This document shows, one piece after another, positions 12,962 to 13,174 of a stretch of DNA of 13,174 nt (positions are counted from its first letter, which is position 1; each line of letters opens with the position of its first letter). Source of the stretch: Bacteroidota bacterium (lineage in GTDB: Bacteria > Bacteroidota > Ignavibacteria > Kapaibacteriales > UBA2268); NCBI GenBank assembly GCA_027371665.1, contig DAHXMP010000117.1:1-13174 (forward strand), read 5' to 3'. The notes below the pieces were generated by a model. The model saw only the letters and a program-made list of their open reading frames with translations, made no database searches and was not told the DNA's origin. The position numbers and the translations under genes were made by a program.

Positions 12962-13174
12962 ATGACAGTTAAGAAAAACAGCCTGAATAATAAAGAAAGT
13001 ATGGAACAAGACTTTTCAAATGTCAGGGCTGTCCTGTCAGGTGATAAAGCGGCATTCAAGCCCCTGCAAAAGAAATATCAGAAAATCATATCTTCTTTAA
13101 TCAGAAGAATGATAAAAGATGAAGATGATGTACAAGACCTGACATTTGAAAAGTCTTGTTCCATACTTTCTTTA
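12962..13174 (+). CDS. ECF-like sigma-70 family factor, 5' part only, chimeric 3' end
   Basis: The N-terminal part of a small sigma factor, 71 codons, open at the right edge. Residues 18-61 (DFSNVRAVLSGDKAAFKPLQKKYQKI...RRMIKDEDDVQDLT) match sigma region 2 of ECF factors, where the family normally continues as (V)QETFIKA or similar. Here the expected QETF is replaced by FEKSCSILSL, which is the antisense reading of an inverted copy of 12991-13027. Only the part up to about 13138-13144 is therefore native. The start may be ATG 12962 or ATG 13001 (residue 14); neither has a clear SD. ECF factors direct RNA polymerase to stress or envelope genes, often with a neighbouring anti-sigma gene, which would lie beyond the edge. 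A Fur-like site upstream suggests iron control. Confidence 0.75.
   Translation, partial: MTVKKNSLNNKESMEQDFSNVRAVLSGDKAAFKPLQKKYQKIISSLIRRMIKDEDDVQDLTFEKSCSILSL
12991..13027 (+). repeat. Left arm of a 37-bp perfect inverted repeat, native copy
   Basis: Its reverse complement is found without mismatch at 13138-13174. The arms are separated by 110 bp and end exactly at the window edge. This arm lies in the natural 5' region of the sigma-factor gene and encodes residues NKESMEQDFSNVR, which fit there. Confidence 0.97.
13138..13174 (-). repeat. Right arm of the 37-bp inverted repeat, probable fold-back chimera at the contig end
   Basis: An exact reverse complement of 12991-13027, beginning in the sigma gene just where the conserved region-2 motif should continue. 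The join shares CCTGACA (13138-13144) between the expected gene and the inverted copy, a short homology typical of strand-switching. Treat as artefact until reads say otherwise. Confidence 0.95.

Noticed and set aside
1..13174. CRISPR array, prophage, IS element, toxin-antitoxin or defence system
   Set aside because: No spaced repeats, transposase, integrase or defence-type motifs are visible; the only long repeats are the two end artefacts.

Overview
The window is AT-rich and carries eight apparently complete protein genes and two partial ones, one at each end. Gene content and promoter style suggest the Bacteroidota/Chlorobi/Ignavibacteria group. The genes include a Rrf2-led sufBCD operon, OmpA-domain proteins with an N-terminal barrel, an outer-membrane protein that looks like the DUF5723/PorV type, and many products ending in outer-membrane or lipoprotein features. 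Three intergenic regions carry the octamer TATTTTTG, which fits the Bacteroidota -7 consensus TAnnTTTG. I cannot assign genus or species from sequence alone.

Layout. Positions 1-4029 (minus strand) hold a compact rrf2-sufB-sufC-sufD operon for Fe-S cluster assembly, with gaps of 36-48 bp. It has a good candidate promoter and an inverted-repeat operator between 4067 and 4121. Positions 4122-6185 (minus) encode a large envelope protein: N-terminal barrel, proline-rich linker and two OmpA-like domains. A 235-bp divergent region with palindromes separates it from an exported papain-like (C1B/bleomycin-hydrolase-like) peptidase at 6421-7653 (plus). A strong bidirectional terminator at 7660-7695 separates the peptidase from a convergent membrane protein made of two DUF4389-like repeats (7711-8301, minus). 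Positions 8551-11526 (minus) hold a lipoprotein gene followed after 6 bp by an outer-membrane barrel gene. Positions 11726-12817 (minus) encode a radical SAM enzyme of the AmrS (AmmeMemoRadiSam) type. Divergent from it, at 12962, starts an ECF-like sigma factor that runs off the right edge. A near-consensus Fur box (16 of 19) lies just upstream of that gene's candidate promoter.

How the genes may work together. SufB, SufC and SufD form the scaffold complex for Fe-S assembly, and the three-cysteine Rrf2 protein is the obvious candidate to sense cluster supply and regulate them. The Fur box and the Fe-S enzyme AmrS give a second, independent link to iron. The remaining genes mostly concern the envelope.

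The most important caution is that both window ends look chimeric. The first 87 bases exactly repeat 901-987, in frame, and replace the normal SufD C terminus. The last 37 bases are the exact reverse complement of 12991-13027 and interrupt the sigma-factor gene just after its DDVQDLT motif. The window therefore looks like a whole contig whose ends are assembly or amplification artefacts. I found no CRISPR array, prophage, IS element, tRNA or rRNA. I see no convincing wholly new system; the best leads are the regulatory sites, the peptidase variant and the lipoprotein/barrel pair.
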